43,082 nucleotides of DNA from Oscillospiraceae bacterium (GTDB lineage Bacteria > Bacillota > Clostridia > UMGS1840 > HGM11507), in contig SVKB01000019.1 in the NCBI GenBank assembly GCA_015068665.1, positions 1-43,082 of the forward strand, in the 5' to 3' direction. The notes beneath the pieces were generated by a model that worked only from the letters and a program-made list of their open reading frames with translations, was not told the origin of the DNA and made no database searches. Both the position numbers and the translations under genes were made by a program. This document shows positions 14,971 through 24,749 of this stretch, piece by piece. Numbering within the stretch: position 1 is the first letter of the stretch; each line of letters opens with the position of its first letter.

Positions 14971-16059
14971 TTATCCTTTTATTTGATTTAAAAGATTGTT
15001 TTCGTCAATTACCTCTGAAACTGCCGCCGCCATAAGGGCAAAGCCAAGGTCGGTGGGGTGACAGCCCTCAACAGTAGGCTCGTTCCAGGAAAATCCGTAT
15101 TTTTTAAAGATTTCCGAGCCGTCAATAAAATAAACATTATTATCCCCGTCGGCTACTGCATTATCATAGGTCTTTTTAATTATATCGCGTCTTACGATTC
15201 TTTCTTTATAATCGCCTCCCGAAACTCCCGACATAATAATAATCGGAAGGCAGGGATTTTTTTCCCTTATTATTTTAAACATAGGCCGGTGGGTTTTTAA
15301 AAGATGGTCGGGGCTTGGGGAGTTATAATCATAGTCATAAACAAACATACTCATCTTAAGACCTGAAATATACTTTGCCATTTCGGTCTCCCCCTTTGCA
15401 TTTCCCGCAAAGCCTAAATTGTGAATATTCATATTATATTTTCTTGAAAGAATATTTACATAGCACATACCCGGTCTTGACATACATCCGCCCTGGGTAA
15501 TGGAGGAGCCGTAAAAATATACGGGTACGGTATTAAAAAAGTCCTCTCCCTCCTTAAGAAGGGCATCCTTATTAATACCGATATACATTTCATCAACCTG
15601 ACCGTAAATGGGAAGATTAATAACATATTCACGAAGAAGCTTTTCTTCGTTTTTAAGCTCAATTATCTGCTCGTAGGTACCGAATTTATGAAGGGGCGGA
15701 ATAAAGGAGGATTTAAAAATATATTCTCCGTTACAAATTTCATATAAATCACAGCCGTAAGCGGCAACTCCCGACATCTGCGGCCAGTCACCAAGCTCAC
15801 CGTCAAGCTTTAAGGAAACTGCAATATAATCCGAATCGGTTTTAAATCTTACCTTTGCACCTGCGGTTGCATAGGCTCCCCAGGCAACACCGTCACTTAC
15901 TTTTTTTGCCGTAGGAATATCCATTCTTGACATACGCTTTCCCGGCTCCTTATCAAAAAGACCGTAAAGCTTAAAGGGAGCTTCCTTAACGCTGTAAAAT
16001 AATATATCCTCCTTGCCAAGCTCGGTGGCTACAATCATATTCTTATCAAAGTTTTCCAT
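14971..16059 (-). CDS. SGNH/GDSL-family hydrolase
   Basis: The C-terminal half is an SGNH hydrolase: block I YGSSITQGG with the nucleophile Ser, block II GFAGNAKG, and block V GCHPTDLGF with the Asp-His pair. The first 150 residues form a beta-rich domain like the N-terminal module of GDSL_3-type esterases. There is no signal peptide. Members of this group remove acetyl or acyl groups from sugars, but the substrate here is unknown. AAGGAG precedes the ATG. It lies 15 bp after trkH and 26 bp before galE. Confidence 0.85.
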   Translation of the reverse strand: MENFDKNMIVATELGKEDILFYSVKEAPFKLYGLFDKEPGKRMSRMDIPTAKKVSDGVAWGAYATAGAKVRFKTDSDYIAVSLKLDGELGDWPQMSGVAAYGCDLYEICNGEYIFKSSFIPPLHKFGTYEQIIELKNEEKLLREYVINLPIYGQVDEMYIGINKDALLKEGEDFFNTVPVYFYGSSITQGGCMSRPGMCYVNILSRKYNMNIHNLGFAGNAKGETEMAKYISGLKMSMFVYDYDYNSPSPDHLLKTHRPMFKIIREKNPCLPIIIMSGVSGGDYKERIVRRDIIKKTYDNAVADGDNNVYFIDGSEIFKKYGFSWNEPTVEGCHPTDLGFALMAAAVSEVIDENNLLNQIKG

Positions 16060-16074
16060 TATTATTTCTCCTTT

Positions 16075-17511
16075 TTATTTTTTCCATGTGTATTTTGAAA
16101 AAAGGATAAGCATGGGGAATATTTCAAGACGTCCTGCCAGCATATCAAATATTAAAACAAGCAGGGAAAAATCTGAAAAGCCTCCAAAGTTTCCCGTAGG
16201 TCCGACTACCGATAAGCCCGGACCGATATTGTTAAGAGTAGCCAGAACCGAAGAAAAGGTAGTGGTAAAATCAAAATTATCCATACTTACGAAAAGAACG
16301 GAAAAAATTACAATAGCAATATATGAAACCATATAAACATTAACCGCTCTCACAGTTTCGTGCTCCAGTGCCCTTCCGTTCATCATAACCTTATGGGTGC
16401 TTTTGGGATGGGCTGCAACCTTTATCTCCTTGATAAGAGTTTTAAACAAAATTATAATTCTTGAAACCTTTGCACCGCCTCCCGTGCTTCCTGCACAGGC
16501 ACCGATTACCATAAGTGCCAGCAGCACCGATTTGGAAAGCTGAGGCCAGAAATTAAAGTCAACCGAAGAAAATCCGGTAGTGGTTATTATCGAGCTGACC
16601 TGAATAGAGGCATGCTTAAAGGACTCGTAAAGACTTGTAAACTGCCCCAGGCAATTAACAGTAATAACAATAACGGCAACTGCAATTACCCCTAAATAAA
16701 CCCTTACCTCCTCGGATTTTAAGGCAACCTTTATTTTTCCCATAAGAATAAGGTAATAAACCGAAAAGTCTATACCGCAAAGAATCATACCGACGGTAAC
16801 CGCCCATTGCACCTTGTCAGAATAACCGCCGATAGAAGTGTCAAATACTCCAAAGCCACCCGTTCCCACCGTACCGAAGGTTATGGTCAGTGCTTCAAAT
16901 AAATCAAGTCCGAAAATAAGTAAAGTTACACTCAGGGCAACTGTAATGAAAATATAAATTCCGTAAAGAATGGTACTGCTTGATTTTACTCTTGGCACAA
17001 GCTTGGAAACCGAGGGACCGGTGCTTTCCGCCTTTAAAAGGTGCATATTGCTTCCTCCCGACAGGGGAAGAATGGAAACTAAAAGCACCAAAACCCCCAT
17101 ACCGCCTATCCAGTGAGAAAAGCTTCTCCAGAACAGGACGGATTTCGGAACACCGTTTAAGGTTTTAAACACCGAGGCACCTGTTGTGGTAAATCCCGAT
17201 ACAATCTCAAAAAGTGCAGGAACGAATCTTTTTATCGCCCCTGAAAGCATAAAGGGGATACAGCCCACGATACTCATTAAAATCCAGGTGAAGCTTACTA
17301 TTACGAAGCCCTCCTTGGCATATATGTTTTTTCTTTCGGGCTTTTTAAAGGTGAATATAAAGCCAAGAGCTGCAGCCAGTGCCGAGCAGACTAAAAAGCA
17401 CCACCAGACATCCTCGCTGTAGCAAAATGCACATATCATGGGAAGAAGAAGACATACCGCCTCTGCATAAAGCGCCATTCCCAGAGTATAGAAAACAGTT
17501 TTGTAATTCAT
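16075..17511 (-). CDS. trkH: Potassium uptake channel subunit TrkH/KtrB
   Basis: A 478-residue polytopic membrane protein with the four pore loops of the Trk/Ktr family, each with its selectivity Gly: TTGASVF, GTGGFGVFD, TTGFSSVDF and NIGPGLSVV. It moves K+ inward under control of the cytoplasmic TrkA ring encoded just upstream. I chose the ATG at 17511, with GAGG 7 nt before it, over an in-frame start 39 bases earlier that overlaps trkA. The gap to trkA is 10 bp. Confidence 0.94.
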   Translation of the reverse strand: MNYKTVFYTLGMALYAEAVCLLLPMICAFCYSEDVWWCFLVCSALAAALGFIFTFKKPERKNIYAKEGFVIVSFTWILMSIVGCIPFMLSGAIKRFVPALFEIVSGFTTTGASVFKTLNGVPKSVLFWRSFSHWIGGMGVLVLLVSILPLSGGSNMHLLKAESTGPSVSKLVPRVKSSSTILYGIYIFITVALSVTLLIFGLDLFEALTITFGTVGTGGFGVFDTSIGGYSDKVQWAVTVGMILCGIDFSVYYLILMGKIKVALKSEEVRVYLGVIAVAVIVITVNCLGQFTSLYESFKHASIQVSSIITTTGFSSVDFNFWPQLSKSVLLALMVIGACAGSTGGGAKVSRIIILFKTLIKEIKVAAHPKSTHKVMMNGRALEHETVRAVNVYMVSYIAIVIFSVLFVSMDNFDFTTTFSSVLATLNNIGPGLSVVGPTGNFGGFSDFSLLVLIFDMLAGRLEIFPMLILFSKYTWKK

Positions 17512-17521
17512 AAATGATCCT

Positions 17522-18883
17522 CTATTCAAGTATATCCGTAATATTCTCAAAGCCCTTATGGGTGGTAACTATTATAACCGTATCATCCTTCTTTATTACA
17601 TCCGCACCACGGGGATGAATAATTTTTCCGCCACGGTTTATGCAGGTTATCAGAACATTCTTTTTGATTTTAAGGGTCTCAATGGGTATGTCGGTAACCG
17701 AGCCGATGTCTGCGGTTATTTTAAATTCCAGAGCTTCCGCTTTACCGTCTAAAATATAGTGAAGGGTTTCGATATTATTACCAAGAGAGTTTTTCTTTGC
17801 TCTTACAAATCTTAAAATATACTCTGCGGTGATGTTTTTCGGATAAATAATTGTATCCAGCTCTAAATTGTCTATAACATTGTCATAGGCAATACGGTTT
17901 ATTTTGGTAACAACCTTCCCTACTGACATAGATTTCGCATACAGGGAAAGCATTATATTTTCCTCATCAATATTGGTTAAGGTAACCACCGATTCGGCAC
18001 GGTCAATTCCCTCCTCAAGTAAAAGCTTGTTATCGGTAGCATCGGCACAGATTACAATTGCTTCGGGAAGAGCCTCGGCAAGATGCTCGCATCTTTCCCT
18101 CTTCTGCTCAATTATTTTAACCGAAATACCGGTACGGAGTAAAAGCTTTGAAAGATAGAAGGCGGTGGCACCGCCGCCGATAATCATTGCATCCTTAACC
18201 TTATTGGTCTTGATGCCGATTTTCTTAAAGAAGGGAGTTGCCTTGGTAGGAGCAGCAACTATACTGACTAAATCCCCTCCGTTTATAACAAAATCACCAG
18301 AAGGAATGAAGGCGTCATCCCCTCTTTCAACACCGCAGACAAGGATATCGCAGTTTAACTTATATACAATATCCGAAACCTTAAGTCCGTTTAAAACCGA
18401 CTCAACGGGAACCTTGAATTTTAATATTTCCACCCTGCCGTGTGCAAAGGTATCAATCTGAATAGCGGATGGGAATCTTAAGGCTCTTGCAATTTCGCTT
18501 GCCGCCGCAAACTCAGGGTTTACAATCATGGTAAGCCCGAGGTCTTCCTTTATCAGCTCAACGGTTTTACGGTATTCGGGCTGTCTTACCCTTGCGATGG
18601 TCTGACAGTTACCCTTCTTTTTTGCGATAAGGCAGGTCATAAGATTGATTTCGTCCGAACCGGTTACCGCAATAACTATATCTGCATCCTTTACTCCTGC
18701 ACTGTCAAGAGTTTCGATATCAATACCGCTTCCAACGACACCCATAGCATCATAGTCATTGACGATATCGGATACAGCATCCGCCTTTATATCAATAAGT
18801 GTTATTTCTATATCGGGCTCGGCGCTTAATTTTTCTAAAAGCTTCTCTCCGACCTTTCCTGAACCCACGATTATAACTTTCAT
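17522..18883 (-). CDS. trkA: Potassium uptake regulatory subunit TrkA (two RCK domains)
   Basis: A 453-residue cytosolic protein built of two tandem RCK units, each a Rossmann TrkA_N domain plus a TrkA_C domain. The first nucleotide loop is GSGKVGEKL at residues 7-15. The second, IGGGATAFYL, is near residue 235. It binds NAD(H) or ATP/ADP and gates TrkH. The double arrangement is the TrkA type rather than the single-RCK KtrA type. AAGGAG lies 9 nt before the ATG. It is followed directly by trkH. Confidence 0.94.
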   Translation of the reverse strand: MKVIIVGSGKVGEKLLEKLSAEPDIEITLIDIKADAVSDIVNDYDAMGVVGSGIDIETLDSAGVKDADIVIAVTGSDEINLMTCLIAKKKGNCQTIARVRQPEYRKTVELIKEDLGLTMIVNPEFAAASEIARALRFPSAIQIDTFAHGRVEILKFKVPVESVLNGLKVSDIVYKLNCDILVCGVERGDDAFIPSGDFVINGGDLVSIVAAPTKATPFFKKIGIKTNKVKDAMIIGGGATAFYLSKLLLRTGISVKIIEQKRERCEHLAEALPEAIVICADATDNKLLLEEGIDRAESVVTLTNIDEENIMLSLYAKSMSVGKVVTKINRIAYDNVIDNLELDTIIYPKNITAEYILRFVRAKKNSLGNNIETLHYILDGKAEALEFKITADIGSVTDIPIETLKIKKNVLITCINRGGKIIHPRGADVIKKDDTVIIVTTHKGFENITDILE

Positions 18884-18898
18884 TTAAGCTGACTCCTT

Positions 18899-21415
18899 TT
18901 AGTCCATATTGGAATTTAAGTTCATTTCATAGAACTGTTCTTTGGTTATTAATATCTGTCTTGGCTTACTTCCCTCGGAAGGTCCTACAATTCCCCTCTC
19001 CTCCATCTGGTCCACAATTCTTGCGGCTCTGGAGTAGCCAAGCTTTAATTTTCTCTGAAGAAGTGAAACGGATGCCTGATTTGCATCTAAAATCACCTCA
19101 ATTGCCTGGGGAAGAAGCTCATCTGCATCAAGGGCCTCCTCTTCACGGGTTTTGGTGTCTCCCTCAAAGGTTTCCGCCTTTTCAAGATGCTCTAAAATAT
19201 CCTGGTCGTAATAGATTTCCGAGTTACCCTTTACTACATTTACAATCCTGTCGGTTTCCTTTTCGTTTATTAAGGAGCCCTGAACACGAAGAGGCTTGGA
19301 TTCACCTGCAGGATAATAAAGCATATCACCCTTACCTAAAAGCTTTTCCGCACCTGCCATATCAAGTATGGTTCTTGAGTCAATCTGGGAGGAAACGGCA
19401 AAGGCAATTCGTGAAGGAACATTTGCCTTTATTAAGCCGGTGACAACGTTAACCGACGGTCTTTGTGTAGCAATAACAAGGTGCATACCTGCAGCTCTTG
19501 CAAGCTGGGCAATACGGCATATTGCCGCTTCAACCTCTTTTGAAGCAACCATCATAAGGTCGGCAAGCTCGTCTATTATAATAACAATCTTGGGAAGCTT
19601 TCCTTCCTCGTCACCTATTTCCTCGCAGTATTCATTGTAGCCCTCAATATTTTTCACACGGTACTGTGAGAAAAGCTTATATCTGTTTTCCATCTCCATA
19701 ACCGCCCAGTTAAGTGCGCTGGATGCCTTTTTAGGATCGGTAACAACGGGGATTAAAAGATGGGGTATTCCGTTATAGGTTGCAAGCTCAACCACCTTGG
19801 GGTCAATCATTATAAGCTTAACCTCGTTTGGGGTTGCCTTGTATAAAATAGAGGTGATAAGAGTATTTATACATACACTCTTACCCGAGCCGGTAGCACC
19901 TGCAATAAGTACGTGAGGCATCTTCGCCAGATCTCCGATAACAGGCTTACCGGTAATATCCATACCTACCGTAAAGGCAAGCTTGGACTTATGGGAATTG
20001 AATTCATCCGAGGAAATAAGCTCCTTAACAAAAACAGGAGTGGTTTTATCGTTGGGGATTTCAATACCTACAACGGTTTTACCCGGAATTGGTGCAATTC
20101 TTATGCTGGATGCGGCAAGATGCATCTTGATGTCATCCTGAAGAGACTGGATTTTTGCAATTCTTACTCCGGATTTTGGCTGAACCTCAAAGCGGGTGAT
20201 TGCAGGTCCGATTTCTATATTTACCACATCGGCATCAACACCGAATTCATTAAGCACGTTCTCTAATTTTTCAAGCTTTTCCTGTAATGCCTCCCTGGTG
20301 GTGCCGATACCTCTTGCCTTATTATCCTCAAGAAGCTCAATGGAGGGGAACTTATATTCTATTTTTCTGTTAACAGGTCTTTCGGGATATTCTGAATCCG
20401 AATCCGCCTTACCCCCCAGCATATCCTCAATTTCATCCTTCTCCTTAAGAAGTGCTTCCTCTGCTGCGGTTCTTCCCCCGTCATCAAATTCAGCCTCAGC
20501 TTCCGTATCGAAATCCTCCTCAAAGGGGATATCTATATCCATATTTCCTGCTGTATCCTTAGTATCCTCGTCGGATATATCAAAATCAGGAATAAATTCC
20601 AAAGGCTCGGGAACCGGCTTTTCTTCCTTTTCAGACTCCTTATCTCTGCCCCATACCGAATCTATGTCAAAGGGCTTTTTAACGGGTGCAGACTCCTCTT
20701 CATCGGGAGAATCATCCTCTTCGGGATTTTTATCCTTTTTACTCTTTTTAGGCTCTTTTTCCTTTTTGGGTTCCTTCTCCTTTTTGGGAGCTTTTGGCTT
20801 CTTTTCCCTGCCTTCGTTAAGATCCTCTGCGAAATCCTGGATATAGTCGATTAAAAGCACGAAGGGCTCATAGAAAAACAGCACGGTAAGAACTACTGCA
20901 AGTGCCCAGAAAAGTATTGCGGCACCGGGGAAGGTTATTACGCTTTTTATAGCCTCACCGACAAACCCGCCGATTATACCCCCCGAAGAATACTCAATAC
21001 CGTTGTTATAAAGGGTTTCAATCTGAAGCGCAACCGGTTCTCCCCCAAAGGTATGAAGCTCGGAAAGTACCGATACGCAAGTTAAAATTCCGCCTAAGAG
21101 ATAGAGCTTGCCGTAGCCCCCGCCCTGCTTCTTTTTAATGAAATAGTAAAAGAAGCCGAATACCATTGCAAAGGGAAGTAAGTAGGAGGCGCTTCCGAAA
21201 ACGCCAAGGAAGAAGCCCTTAAAGCCCTTGCCGAAGCCTCCTAAAAGCTCTGAATAGAAGCTTAAAATAAGAAGCACTGATGTTGCAATATACAAAAGCA
21301 CAAGGCTGATAACGGTTACCGCCTTTCTTCTTTTTGCACGCTGCTTAAGCTCTGTCTTTGTAAGCTTTGGTCTTTTATTTGTTTTTTTAGTTGATTTTTT
21401 CTTTTTCGTTGCCAT
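18899..21415 (-). CDS. ftsK: DNA translocase FtsK/SpoIIIE
   Basis: An 838-residue membrane-anchored hexameric motor that pumps DNA through the division or sporulation septum. The N-terminus has a Lys-rich start and about four membrane segments up to residue 190. A Lys/Pro then Asp/Glu-rich linker covers about 200-350. The motor has Walker A GATGSGKS near 505 and Walker B VIIIDELADL near 612. A winged-helix gamma domain that reads DNA polarity occupies the last 70 residues (LQRKLKLGYSRAARIVDQME). Length and layout fit SpoIIIE/FtsK of Firmicutes, and which role applies cannot be decided here. It lies 13 bp after the UppP-like gene and 15 bp before trkA. Confidence 0.95.
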   Translation of the reverse strand: MATKKKKSTKKTNKRPKLTKTELKQRAKRRKAVTVISLVLLYIATSVLLILSFYSELLGGFGKGFKGFFLGVFGSASYLLPFAMVFGFFYYFIKKKQGGGYGKLYLLGGILTCVSVLSELHTFGGEPVALQIETLYNNGIEYSSGGIIGGFVGEAIKSVITFPGAAILFWALAVVLTVLFFYEPFVLLIDYIQDFAEDLNEGREKKPKAPKKEKEPKKEKEPKKSKKDKNPEEDDSPDEEESAPVKKPFDIDSVWGRDKESEKEEKPVPEPLEFIPDFDISDEDTKDTAGNMDIDIPFEEDFDTEAEAEFDDGGRTAAEEALLKEKDEIEDMLGGKADSDSEYPERPVNRKIEYKFPSIELLEDNKARGIGTTREALQEKLEKLENVLNEFGVDADVVNIEIGPAITRFEVQPKSGVRIAKIQSLQDDIKMHLAASSIRIAPIPGKTVVGIEIPNDKTTPVFVKELISSDEFNSHKSKLAFTVGMDITGKPVIGDLAKMPHVLIAGATGSGKSVCINTLITSILYKATPNEVKLIMIDPKVVELATYNGIPHLLIPVVTDPKKASSALNWAVMEMENRYKLFSQYRVKNIEGYNEYCEEIGDEEGKLPKIVIIIDELADLMMVASKEVEAAICRIAQLARAAGMHLVIATQRPSVNVVTGLIKANVPSRIAFAVSSQIDSRTILDMAGAEKLLGKGDMLYYPAGESKPLRVQGSLINEKETDRIVNVVKGNSEIYYDQDILEHLEKAETFEGDTKTREEEALDADELLPQAIEVILDANQASVSLLQRKLKLGYSRAARIVDQMEERGIVGPSEGSKPRQILITKEQFYEMNLNSNMD

Positions 21416-21428
21416 AATATACCTCTTT

Positions 21429-22247
21429 TTATCCTCTTACAAGAATCAGCAGAGTCAGAATACCGATTCCCACATTGTAAATTATAAACCAATGCATTTT
21501 CTTACTTTCAATTGCCTTATATACCGAATATACCGCAATTCCTCCGATGCCCACCGCACCGAGGAAAAATCCGATATAATAAAGAATACCGAAATTAAAT
21601 ACAAAGCCTCCCGAAAGATTTAAAATAAGCTCGTAGATAAAGGAAAACACCGCCCACACGAGGGTTATCAGATATGCATATTTTACTGCATATTCCCTTC
21701 TTACGCCGCTTATAAGACCTCCGTAATACATTCCGCCGAAGCCGGAAATTCCCGGGATAACCGAAAGCACCTTGAAAAAAGAGATTATAATGCCGTTTAA
21801 AATGCTCTCGTTGGATTCCTTAAGATTTTTTTCCTTTACCCTCATTCCGTGAATAATGTAAAGAGCGGACAGGAAAAATCCGCAGGCGGTAATTAAAATC
21901 ACCGATTCAATGCCCTTAAGAAGAAGTCTTAAGGGAATCATAAGAAGAAGAACCAGCCCGCCTGCAAAAACCGTATACAAAAGGTTAAGCTCCTTTGAAT
22001 TCTCTTTGTTATTCTTTAACAAAGAACCTGCACCTTTAAAAAGGAACACCAAGTCCTTTTTTAAAAAATATGAAATTGAAATAATAACCGCAAGCTTAAC
22101 CGTGAGGGGAAGGATACTGTCGTATCCTCCCGACTCCAGATCAAAGCTTAAGTATCTGAAAAGACTGTCATGACCTGAATAGGACAAAGGGGTAAGGGCA
22201 GAAAATACCGACAAAAGCCCCTTTAAAAATCCGTATATTAAATTCAT
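21429..22247 (-). CDS. UppP-like membrane protein lacking catalytic residues
   Basis: The 272-residue polytopic protein aligns with undecaprenyl-diphosphatase UppP (BacA) in both signature loops. Known UppP enzymes need two Glu in the first loop (E-x-x-x-E-FLP-x-SSxGH) and the Arg of PGxSRSG. Here the first loop reads SVFSALTPLSYSGH, with both Glu replaced while SGH is kept. The second reads PGISGFGG, with Arg lost. I infer an inactive or repurposed paralogue, perhaps a lipid transporter or binder. I chose the ATG at 22247 with GGTGGTG just upstream. It follows rnfB directly. Confidence 0.75.
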   Translation of the reverse strand: MNLIYGFLKGLLSVFSALTPLSYSGHDSLFRYLSFDLESGGYDSILPLTVKLAVIISISYFLKKDLVFLFKGAGSLLKNNKENSKELNLLYTVFAGGLVLLLMIPLRLLLKGIESVILITACGFFLSALYIIHGMRVKEKNLKESNESILNGIIISFFKVLSVIPGISGFGGMYYGGLISGVRREYAVKYAYLITLVWAVFSFIYELILNLSGGFVFNFGILYYIGFFLGAVGIGGIAVYSVYKAIESKKMHWFIIYNVGIGILTLLILVRG

Positions 22248-22260
22248 AACAGTCACCACC

Positions 22261-23043
22261 CTACTTAATAATTTTCTTTGGACATTTTTCTACGCAGATA
22301 CCGCAGTCGATGCATTTTTCATAGTCCACCACCGAAAGGTTATCAACCATACTGATTGCCCCCTGAGGACAATTCTTTTCACACAGCTTACAGCCCACGC
22401 AGGATACCGCACAAAGATTCTTTGCAACCGCACCCCTGTCATGATTGGAGCATAAAACGCCGTGCCTTTTGCTTTTTGGTACAAGCCTTATAAGATTCTG
22501 AACACACTTTTTAACACAGGCACCGCAGGCAACACATTTTGACTCGTCAACAACGGCAACCCCGTCCTTCACGCTGATTGCGCCGAATTTACAAACAGAC
22601 ACGCAGGAACCAAGACCGATACAGCCGTACTGACATTCCTTTGGTCCTCCTGCCATTCTCTTTGCGGCAAAGCAATCCTTCGTGCCTTTGTATTCAAGCT
22701 TTATGCTCGCCTTATCAAAAGCACCCGTACAGAATACTCTTGCAACCATGGGCTCGGATTCCTTAACCTCAACGCCCATGATTTCACCTATTTTTTTTGC
22801 TGCCTCATTCCCCCCTGCCGAGCAAAGGTTAACGGGAGCGCCGTCATTTACAACTGCCGCCGCATAGCCCGAGCAGCCTGCATATCCGCAGCCTCCGCAG
22901 TTTGCACCGGGAAGAGCCGCTTCAATTTTCTCAATTCTCTCATCCTTTTTTACGGCAAATATTTTTGCCGCGATTCCAAGCATAACGCCGAAAATCAAAC
23001 CCATACCGGCAAGGATTAAAACCGGAATTAAAATTTCTTTCAT
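22261..23043 (-). CDS. rnfB: Rnf complex subunit RnfB (ferredoxin-like)
   Basis: The polyferredoxin subunit of the Rnf ferredoxin:NAD+ oxidoreductase. It has an N-terminal membrane anchor, then the four-Cys motif GANCGGCGYAGC of the Fe-S domain, then several CxxCxxCxxxC motifs for 4Fe-4S clusters (CVACGACVKKC, CVGCKLCEKNCP, CIDCGICVEKCP). It takes electrons from reduced ferredoxin at the inner membrane face. GGGAGG lies before the ATG. It is the last of the six rnf genes. Confidence 0.95.
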   Translation of the reverse strand: MKEILIPVLILAGMGLIFGVMLGIAAKIFAVKKDERIEKIEAALPGANCGGCGYAGCSGYAAAVVNDGAPVNLCSAGGNEAAKKIGEIMGVEVKESEPMVARVFCTGAFDKASIKLEYKGTKDCFAAKRMAGGPKECQYGCIGLGSCVSVCKFGAISVKDGVAVVDESKCVACGACVKKCVQNLIRLVPKSKRHGVLCSNHDRGAVAKNLCAVSCVGCKLCEKNCPQGAISMVDNLSVVDYEKCIDCGICVEKCPKKIIK

Positions 23044-23059
23044 TTTAAATCCCTCCCGA

Positions 23060-23641
23060 TTATATTTTAAGACCCGAGAAGCCTAAAAACGCCATTGCGA
23101 TAAGTCCCGCAGATACCAGAGCTATGGGGGTTCCCTTCATAAAAGAGGGGATATCCGCATTGTCAAGTCTTTCTCTTACTCCTGCAAAGAGGAATATTGC
23201 AACGGTAAAGCCAAGGGCAACCGAAGCACCGTATACAATTGACATAAATAAATCATAGCCGTTCTGAATATTAAGAAGCGCCGCACCAAGCACCGCACAG
23301 TTTGTAGTGATTAAGGGGAGATAAATTCCCAGTGCTTCATATAATGGCGGGCTTAATTTTCTTATAGCCATTTCAACCAACTGAACAAGCGCCGCAATAA
23401 TAAGAATAAAGGCAATTGTTCTTAAATATTCAATGTTAAGAGGCTTTAAGATAAAAGCGTCTGCAAGATAGGTAAGTGCTGAGGAAAGCGCCATAACAAA
23501 GGTTACCGCCATACCCATACCCAAAGCGGTATCGGTTTTTTTGGATACTCCCAAAAAGGGGCAGATACCAAGGAATCTTGAAAAGATTACGTTTTCAATA
23601 AATATTGCACCTATTATAACTGAAAAAATACCTGTTCCCAT
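23060..23641 (-). CDS. rnfA: Rnf complex subunit RnfA
   Basis: A 193-residue six-helix membrane protein of the RnfA/NqrE family. It carries ENVIFSRFLGICPFLGVS near the start and LPLITTNCAVLGAAL in the middle, with the Cys residues that bind a membrane iron cluster in solved Rnf/Nqr structures. With RnfE it forms the ion-conducting core. Its ATG overlaps the rnfE stop (TAATG). Confidence 0.95.
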   Translation of the reverse strand: MGTGIFSVIIGAIFIENVIFSRFLGICPFLGVSKKTDTALGMGMAVTFVMALSSALTYLADAFILKPLNIEYLRTIAFILIIAALVQLVEMAIRKLSPPLYEALGIYLPLITTNCAVLGAALLNIQNGYDLFMSIVYGASVALGFTVAIFLFAGVRERLDNADIPSFMKGTPIALVSAGLIAMAFLGFSGLKI

Positions 23642-24231
23642 TATTTTGCACCTCCCTTATTCATAAGAGCATTGGCGGCAGCCAAGGCAATACCGAATAC
23701 GATAAAGCCGCCCGGTGCCATAACGAACATTGTGGCAGGCTGAAATGCCTCCCCGAATATTTTAAAGTCAAGTAATGTTCCGTTGCCTAAAAGCTCTCTT
23801 ACAATGCTGATTACGGAAAGTGCAAGAGTAAATCCGATTCCCATGGAAAGACCGTCTAAGAATGACGCTCCTACCGAATTTTTGGAGGCAAAGGCTTCCG
23901 CTCTTCCCAAAATAATACAGTTAACAACTATTAAAGGGATAAACAATCCCAAAGAATTATAAATATCAACCGCATAAGCCTTTAAAATCATTTCAACCAT
24001 GGTAACAAAGGATGCGATGACTACTATGTATGCCGCAATTCTGATTTTATCGGGAATTGCCTTTTTAAGAAGTGATATAACCACATTGGAGCAGATTAAA
24101 ACCGCCGTTGCGGAAAGCCCCATACCGATTGCATTAGCTAAAGAGGTAGAGGTTGCAATTGTCGGGCAGGTGCCCAGAACAAGCACAAATACAGGGTTTT
24201 CCTTTATAATTTTAAGTAAGAAATTTTTCAT
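23641..24231 (-). CDS. rnfE: Rnf complex subunit RnfE
   Basis: A 196-residue homologue of RnfA with inverted topology: NPVFVLVLGTCPTIATS near the start and FIPLIVVNCIILGRAEA in the middle, again with the cluster-binding Cys. It starts in a TAATG overlap with rnfG. Confidence 0.95.
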   Translation of the reverse strand: MKNFLLKIIKENPVFVLVLGTCPTIATSTSLANAIGMGLSATAVLICSNVVISLLKKAIPDKIRIAAYIVVIASFVTMVEMILKAYAVDIYNSLGLFIPLIVVNCIILGRAEAFASKNSVGASFLDGLSMGIGFTLALSVISIVRELLGNGTLLDFKIFGEAFQPATMFVMAPGGFIVFGIALAAANALMNKGGAK

Positions 24232-24749
24232 TACTTATTCCCCCCTTCTGCCTTTGCAATGCCGATTGCTTCCTTAACACCCGAGATAACTGCGGTGCTG
24301 GTTATGGTAGCTCCCGAAATTGCATTTATATCCTTTTTAAGCTCCATACTGTCATTTTTACCCGTAAACTGGGTTAAAAATGCCTCATCCTGTGCCTTGG
24401 CACCAAGACCCGGAGTTTCCGAAAGGGAAAGAATCTGTACGCCCGAAACGGTGTAATCGGTATTAACACCGATCATCATTGAAATTTCTCCGCCGTAGCC
24501 CGAGGGTGATACCTTAACGGTATAGCCTTTAAGGTTACCATCCTTATCAAAAGCCTTTGAAAGACTTTGTGAAACCTCCCGGAACTGCTCAGCTGAGGGC
24601 ATAACCTGAAGCATAGCCGCCTTATTTGCCGCAAGCTCGTTTTCATAAATAACGGGAGCGGTAAGGTCATTTACATAGGCTAAAAGCCCTGTTGAAATTC
24701 CGCATATCAAAAGAAGAATCAGTCCAAGTTTTAAACTTTCTTTAACCAT
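24231..24749 (-). CDS. rnfG: Rnf complex subunit RnfG (FMN-binding)
   Basis: One N-terminal membrane helix and an outward FMN-binding domain of 172 residues in all. The flavin attachment motif SGATITS is present near residue 150, where ApbE-type transferases link FMN to Thr. No apbE gene is in the window. It overlaps rnfD by 8 bp. Confidence 0.95.
   Translation of the reverse strand: MVKESLKLGLILLLICGISTGLLAYVNDLTAPVIYENELAANKAAMLQVMPSAEQFREVSQSLSKAFDKDGNLKGYTVKVSPSGYGGEISMMIGVNTDYTVSGVQILSLSETPGLGAKAQDEAFLTQFTGKNDSMELKKDINAISGATITSTAVISGVKEAIGIAKAEGGNK

Noticed and set aside
20196-20846. 216-residue Ser-rich frame opposite ftsK
   Set aside because: It is the mirror of the acidic low-complexity linker of FtsK. 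The coding strand has the clear domains and ribosome site.
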